33,313 nt of DNA, from contig CAIXPF010000099.1 in the NCBI GenBank assembly GCA_903921205.1, positions 1-33,313 on the forward strand, read 5' to 3'. Under the pieces are notes generated by a model. That model saw only the letters and a program-made list of their open reading frames with translations, had not been told where the DNA came from and did not search any database. Made by a program: the position numbers and the translations under genes. This DNA is from an uncultured Acidimicrobiia bacterium (GTDB lineage: Bacteria; Actinomycetota; Acidimicrobiia; Acidimicrobiales; CAIXPF01). Shown in pieces: positions 29,901 through 33,313 of this stretch. The number at the start of each line of letters is the position of its first letter. Within the stretch, counting starts at the first letter, position 1.

Positions 29901-31018
29901 TCGCTCTCCTGAGTGGTGCCGGGTCTCTCCTGGGTGGCGCCGGCAACGTGGAGTTGGTGCGACTGGCCTTCGTGGTGGGCGTCGCGGTGTCCCTGGTGTT
30001 CTACGAACGCTGGAACCTCACCACCGGCAGCGTCGGCGAGCTCGGCTACGTGGCGGCGCTGTTCTTCCGTCCGGCGTCCCTGGTGGCGACCTTCGTCGTG
30101 GCGTCGGCATGTCACCTGCTCGTCAACCGTGCGGTGGCATCACGGGTCCTGATCTACGGGCGCAACAAGTTCGCCCTGCTGGCCGTCACCTCGGCGGCGC
30201 TGATCGTGCTCGCCCGCTTCGCCCTGATGCCGTTCGACACGCTGTCGGAGAGGGGCTCGCTGATCGGGTCCGGCGGGCTCATCGTGCCCGCCCTCATCGC
30301 TCATCACATGGGGCGCCAGGGAGTGGTCAGGACGACCCGGACGGTTCTGCTGGCTGCATCGCTGGTGGTCGGGGTCGTGCTCGTCGCGGGGCTGGCACTC
30401 GACGCGGGGATCCCGGTGCCGACCGTGGCGACCGGCGAGCTGGCCTTCGAGCAGTGGCTGGTGCCGCTCGCGGTGCTGTTCAGCGCCGTCACCGCATGGG
30501 GCCTGCAGGCAGCGTTCGGGCTGCGGGCGGGAGGGTTCGTCGGCGGTGCGTACGTGGCGTTGCTCTCCTCGAACGCTCGGTCGGTGTGCGCCGTGCTGCT
30601 GGTGGCGTTGGCCACCTATGCCGTCGTCGTGCACCTCGTCGGCCGGTTCGTGATCCTCTTCGGTCGGCGGAAGTTCGCAGCGATGCTGTTGTGCGGGGCG
30701 TTGTTCGGTTGGTGGTCGGTGACCGGGGGCGCACAGGTCGTCTCGGCGGGGCCCTTCGAGTTCGGTGCGCTCGCCGGGTTCGCCGTTCTGCCGATGTTCC
30801 TGCCGGCCCTCATCGCCAACGACATGGAACGCGTCGGGGTGCAGCGGACACTTGCCGGGCTCGGATTGTCGAGCCTCGTCGTGCTCGGCGGCCTCCGGCT
30901 GATCGAGCTGCTCGGCTCCCTGCCGGCGGCCGAGCTGCTGGTTGTGGTGCTCGCGGCGATCGCGCTGGGCGCCACCTCGGCGCAGGCCCTCAGATGGAAC
31001 CGGAGCGTGTCGGTGTGA
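29897..31018 (+). CDS. pgsC: Double-length PgsC/CapC: two tandem PgsC units
   Basis: The 373-aa integral membrane protein is about 2.5 times the length of Bacillus PgsC (149 aa) and contains the PgsC pattern twice. The first unit (about 20-165) has SLVFYERWNLTTGSVGELGYVA, LIYGRNKFALLA and LIVPALIAHHMGRQGVVRT. The second (about 190-340) has AGGFVGGAYVALL, VILFGRRKFAAML and FLPALIANDMERVGVQRTL. PgsC is the membrane partner of PgsB in poly-gamma-glutamate synthesis and export. GTG 29897 overlaps the pgsB stop (GTGA); its own stop overlaps the next gene likewise. A fusion of two PgsC copies may let one polypeptide form what is normally a PgsC dimer or oligomer (inference). Confidence 0.88.
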   Translation: MIALLSGAGSLLGGAGNVELVRLAFVVGVAVSLVFYERWNLTTGSVGELGYVAALFFRPASLVATFVVASACHLLVNRAVASRVLIYGRNKFALLAVTSAALIVLARFALMPFDTLSERGSLIGSGGLIVPALIAHHMGRQGVVRTTRTVLLAASLVVGVVLVAGLALDAGIPVPTVATGELAFEQWLVPLAVLFSAVTAWGLQAAFGLRAGGFVGGAYVALLSSNARSVCAVLLVALATYAVVVHLVGRFVILFGRRKFAAMLLCGALFGWWSVTGGAQVVSAGPFEFGALAGFAVLPMFLPALIANDMERVGVQRTLAGLGLSSLVVLGGLRLIELLGSLPAAELLVVVLAAIALGATSAQALRWNRSVSV

Positions 31019-31941
31019 ATCGTTCGAGGGTGCTCGCGGTGCTTGCGGTGTCGAGCGTGCTCTCGCTGGGGTCGGGGTGTCAGGACCCCGTGCCGCCGGC
31101 GGGCCGGGCCGTGTCCGATGTGGTGGCCCGCGAGGTGACGCTCATGGTGCGCGAAGGTACCGATGGGTATGTCGCGCCGTCCGACGCCGAGCTCTCGTCG
31201 ATCGGACCGCTGGCCGAGGCGTTGCTGGCCGGCCGGGGTGCCGAGGCCGGGTCGAGGGCCGCGGCACTCGGCTACGAGCTGGTCAACGGGATCGACGTCG
31301 ACGGCCGGCGGTTCACCGTGGCGCGTGAACCCGAGGGGAACCGGCGGGGCTGGGCGACGATGGTCGTCGCGCAATCGGGTGGTCGGACGGTGGTGGAGGT
31401 CCCCCATCCCTGGGCGGACCGTGAGACCGAGACCGTCGGGTTGGCGCTGTTCCGCTCGCTCGGTGCCCGGGTGCTGCTGATCGGCGGCGCCCACAGCGCC
31501 GCCAACGCCGACGGTTCGGCCGATCCGGTCCATCAGGTGGGTTCGGCCTTCCATGCGGCCCACGTGGCGATGGCGACGCAGGGCCTGAGCGCCGTGCAGT
31601 TGCAGGGGTTCTCGACACGTCGCCACCCCGCGCTCGCCGCCGACGTGATGGTGTCCGCTGCCCAACCGGTGCCGACCCCGATCGCCGAGTCGGTCGCCGC
31701 AGCACTGCGGTCCTCGGGTCTCGACGTGTGCCTCTTCGGGCCGGCACGCTGTGACGACCTCGGCGGCAGGACCAATGAACAGGGCCGGGCCTCCATTGCC
31801 GCCGGTACGGAGTTCGTGATCGTCGAGTTCTCGACCAGGCTCCGCCAGCGACCCGACTGGGTCTCCTCGGTCGTCGGGCCGGTCACGGCTGCGGTCGCTT
31901 CGGGTGGGCCGGCGTTCACCGGTGCCCCGACGCCCGGCTAG
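31015..31941 (+). CDS. Predicted exported (lipo)protein of the pgsBC operon
   Basis: The 308-aa protein starts VNRSRVLAVLAVSSVLSLGSGCQ, an export signal with a loose lipobox at Cys22. No family is certain. The central part has VEVPHPWADRETETVG (His131, Asp135, Glu137, Glu139), GGAHSAANADG (His160), HQVGSAFHAAH and VQLQGFS. The end, TNEQGRASIAAGTEFVIVEFSTRLRQ, faintly recalls the layout of phage-type gamma-PGA hydrolases, with a conserved-looking Glu271, but the usual His is Gln197. It may trim, release or bind the polymer. GTG 31015 overlaps the pgsC stop as GTGA and has GGAG upstream, so it is co-translated. A longer open frame further upstream only shadows pgsC. Confidence 0.75.
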   Translation: MNRSRVLAVLAVSSVLSLGSGCQDPVPPAGRAVSDVVAREVTLMVREGTDGYVAPSDAELSSIGPLAEALLAGRGAEAGSRAAALGYELVNGIDVDGRRFTVAREPEGNRRGWATMVVAQSGGRTVVEVPHPWADRETETVGLALFRSLGARVLLIGGAHSAANADGSADPVHQVGSAFHAAHVAMATQGLSAVQLQGFSTRRHPALAADVMVSAAQPVPTPIAESVAAALRSSGLDVCLFGPARCDDLGGRTNEQGRASIAAGTEFVIVEFSTRLRQRPDWVSSVVGPVTAAVASGGPAFTGAPTPG

Positions 31942-31944
31942 CAT
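31939..31944 (+). promoter_or_regulatory. -10 box of the MBL gene, overlapping the preceding stop codon
   Basis: TAGCAT uses the TAG stop codon of the previous gene (31939-31941) as its first half and ends 8 bases before ATG 31953. The MBL gene is probably transcribed (nearly) leaderless on its own, in addition to read-through. Confidence 0.45.
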
Positions 31945-31952
31945 TTCGGACC

Positions 31953-32867
31953 ATGTCGAGCGTGACCCCTTTTCTGGACAGCGATCTGCGGCTCGGCCGC
32001 GCGGTGGCCCTCATCGGTGCCGAGGAAGGCAAGTACCCGGCCGGAAACTCCTTGCTGGTGGTGGGTGCGGACACCTCGGTGCTGATCGACCCGTCGGTGT
32101 CGGTGTTCGACCGCGGCGGCGCGCCGGCACCGGTGGACCGGATCCTGCTCAGCCACGCCCATGAGGACCACATGGCCGGTATCGGGGTGTTCCCCGACGC
32201 TCCGGTGCACGCCCATCACGAGGACCTGCTCGGCGTGCGATCGCTCGACGGCCTGATGGAGATGTACGGGATGACGCCCGAGCACGACGCCATCTTCCGC
32301 GACGTGGTGCTCGACGAGTTCCACTTCACCGAGCGGCCCGATGCCTGCGGGTTCGCCGACGGCGACCGGTTCGATCTCGGCGGTGGCCTGCGCGTCGAGG
32401 TCGTGCACCTGCCGGGCCATACCAGGGGGCATTGCGGCTTCCTGGTCGAACCCGACGGGGTGTTCTTCGTGGCCGACGTCGATCTGTCGAGCTTCGGGCC
32501 GTACTACGGCGATCACTGGTCCGACCTCGAGGACTTCGAGGCCGCGCTCGCCCGTTGCCGGGAGATCGATGCCCGGTGGTACGCGACCTTCCATCACAAG
32601 GGCATCGTCGAGGGCCGGGCCGAGTTCCTGACCGCGCTCGATGCGTTCGAGGCGGTCATCGCCCGGCGCGAGCGGCGGCTGCTCGACTTCCTCGCCGAAC
32701 CGCGGGACTTCCCCGAGATCGTGGCCCATCGTCTGGTCTACCGGCCGGGCGTCGACATCATGTGGGCCGACGAGACGGAGACACGTACCGCCCAGCGGCA
32801 TCTGGTCCGCCTGCTGCGTGACGGGCAGGTGCACGAGATCGAGCCCGGACGCTACCGAGCCGCCTGA
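31953..32867 (+). CDS. MBL-fold metallo-hydrolase
   Basis: The 304-aa protein contains HAHEDH (His68, His70, Asp72, His73), LPGHTRGH (His156), FVADVD (Asp175) and a late TFHHKG (His214/His215), so all metal-ligand positions of a beta-lactamase-fold hydrolase are present. It has no signal peptide. The overall layout (early DSDLRLGRAVALIGAEEGKYPAGNSLLV) is a soluble hydrolase of unspecified substrate. It follows the pgsBC-lipoprotein operon by 11 bases but has its own probable promoter (31939-31944), so linkage to the polymer system is only a possibility. Distinct from the MBL protein at 17008. Confidence 0.88.
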   Translation: MSSVTPFLDSDLRLGRAVALIGAEEGKYPAGNSLLVVGADTSVLIDPSVSVFDRGGAPAPVDRILLSHAHEDHMAGIGVFPDAPVHAHHEDLLGVRSLDGLMEMYGMTPEHDAIFRDVVLDEFHFTERPDACGFADGDRFDLGGGLRVEVVHLPGHTRGHCGFLVEPDGVFFVADVDLSSFGPYYGDHWSDLEDFEAALARCREIDARWYATFHHKGIVEGRAEFLTALDAFEAVIARRERRLLDFLAEPRDFPEIVAHRLVYRPGVDIMWADETETRTAQRHLVRLLRDGQVHEIEPGRYRAA

Positions 32868-32934
32868 CCGGGTCGGGCCGGGTCTTGCCGGACTCCGCGT
32901 CCGGGTGCCCGGGTGCCCGGGTGACGGTCTCGGT

Positions 32935-32980
32935 GCCGGCCCCGGCGGGCGATTCGCCCGTCGAGGGGCCCGGGGCCGGC
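32935..32980 (+). terminator. Terminator-like stem with nested hairpin
   Basis: An outer 11-bp stem (GCCGGCCCCGG / CCGGGGCCGGC) encloses an inner CGGGCG-ATT-CGCCCG hairpin. It lies 67 bases after the MBL stop. Just before it, 32901-32923 holds a short CCGGGTGC tandem repeat (three near copies). The following 32981-33313 holds no convincing gene. Confidence 0.55.
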
Positions 32981-32992
32981 CGCTGCGACCTT

Positions 32993-33109
32993 GTTTGTAG
33001 CGAAATGGTTCGAGTGAGGCGGTGCCTCCCCTTGTGGCATCGCGAATGACCTGGTCAGAGCGTTGCCGGAAATGGGCTGGCGGGCCCGGCGAACCACTTG
33101 GCTACAAAC
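32993..33109. repeat. Imperfect inverted repeat of 20 bp around a 77-bp spacer
   Basis: The left arm at 32993-33012 (GTTTGTAGC...TGGTTCG) and the right arm at 33090-33109 are reverse complements with two mismatches. The region is less GC-rich than its surroundings and has a small internal hairpin (GAGGC-GGT-GCCTC). It could be a miniature transposable element or a regulatory inverted repeat. Confidence 0.7.
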
Positions 33110-33197
33110 CTGGTGAAAAGCCGTGTCGAACGGGCGACAGCGGCTTACTCGACAGGGCCACCCGCCGGCACACCCTGCCCCGGTGCTCGGCGCCTTG

Positions 33198-33260
33198 GCG
33201 AACGCACCGACGCGAACGCACCGACGCGAACGCACCGACGCGAACGCACCGACGCGAACA
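33198..33260. repeat. 14-bp tandem array (four copies plus partial)
   Basis: Four exact tandem copies of GCGAACGCACCGAC (33198-33253) and a decayed partial fifth (GCGAACA). There are no spacers, so it is not a CRISPR array. It lies in a gene-free stretch near the window end. Confidence 0.95.
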
Positions 33261-33313
33261 TACCAAGTGGAATGGACGCGGTCGGGAACGTGGGACGAGA
33301 CTGGCCGGGACCC

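Noticed and set aside
33003-33020. tRNA-like T-loop (GGTTCGAGTG)
   Set aside because: No acceptor stem, anticodon arm or CCA context could be folded around it.
32852-33235. 127-codon minus-strand gene at the window end
   Set aside because: It crosses the terminator hairpin, the inverted repeat and the tandem array, and has Arg/Pro/Gly-rich shadow composition with no domain.
33198-33260. CRISPR array
   Set aside because: 14-bp units are directly adjacent with no spacers; the same applies to 12207-12296.

Overview
The window is very GC-rich (about 70% by eye), with dense, short-spaced genes on both strands, frequent GTG starts, several TAnnnT -10 boxes just upstream of start codons, an F420-type oxidoreductase, and many acyl-CoA, Baeyer-Villiger and TauD-type enzymes. 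This suggests a high-GC actinobacterium with lipid/sterol/xenobiotic catabolism, possibly an Acidimicrobiia such as an Ilumatobacter relative. The taxon is an inference; no rRNA or tRNA is present.

Layout. 0.1-1.1 kb: a GPGG-type small membrane protein and an EthD-like protein. 1.3-4.0 kb (minus): a tight operon of an SPFH/SHOCT protein, a double zinc-ribbon membrane protein and a small membrane protein, reminiscent of the YdjI/YdjG membrane-stress module of Bacillus but with no PspA in view. 4.3-6.6 kb: a secreted metzincin-type protease with two near-identical PKD domains. 7.0-8.7 kb: a LOV-like PAS protein lacking the photoactive cysteine, then a thiolase. 8.8-12.2 kb: an AHSA1-type SRPBCC protein, a TauD/TfdA dioxygenase, an HSL-family esterase, a DUF2256-DUF3253 protein overlapping a membrane protein, then a 15-bp tandem repeat. 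12.5-13.9 kb: a membrane coiled-coil protein and a trypsin-like protease. 13.9-16.4 kb: a group-D-monooxygenase-like acyl-CoA dehydrogenase homologue and an amidohydrolase. 16.5-19.8 kb (minus): deazaflavin oxidoreductase, MBL hydrolase, a second TauD protein, PaaI-type thioesterase. 20.1-22.5 kb: a two-gene acyl-CoA dehydrogenase operon that looks like a heteromeric pair. 22.6-27.0 kb: BVMO-like monooxygenase, an unknown protein, a rhodanese gene broken at its active-site loop, and a family III CoA-transferase. 27.1-28.5 kb: DUF808 membrane protein and a SnoaL/NTF2-like protein.

28.6-31.9 kb is the most distinctive locus: a translationally coupled three-gene operon of a PgsB/CapB poly-gamma-glutamate synthase, a double-length PgsC/CapC made of two tandem PgsC units, and a predicted exported (lipo)protein of unknown family, with a palindrome over its probable promoter. 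An MBL hydrolase follows from its own promoter. The last 446 bases (32868-33313) hold no convincing gene. They contain a terminator-like hairpin, an imperfect inverted-repeat element and a 14-bp tandem array.

How the genes work together: thiolase, acyl-CoA dehydrogenases, CoA-transferase, thioesterase, BVMO, amidohydrolase and dioxygenases fit degradation of acyl-CoA-activated aliphatic or alicyclic compounds, but specific substrates cannot be read from sequence. Starts were chosen from ribosome-binding sites or -10 spacing. Functional calls rest on motif recognition, without database searches.
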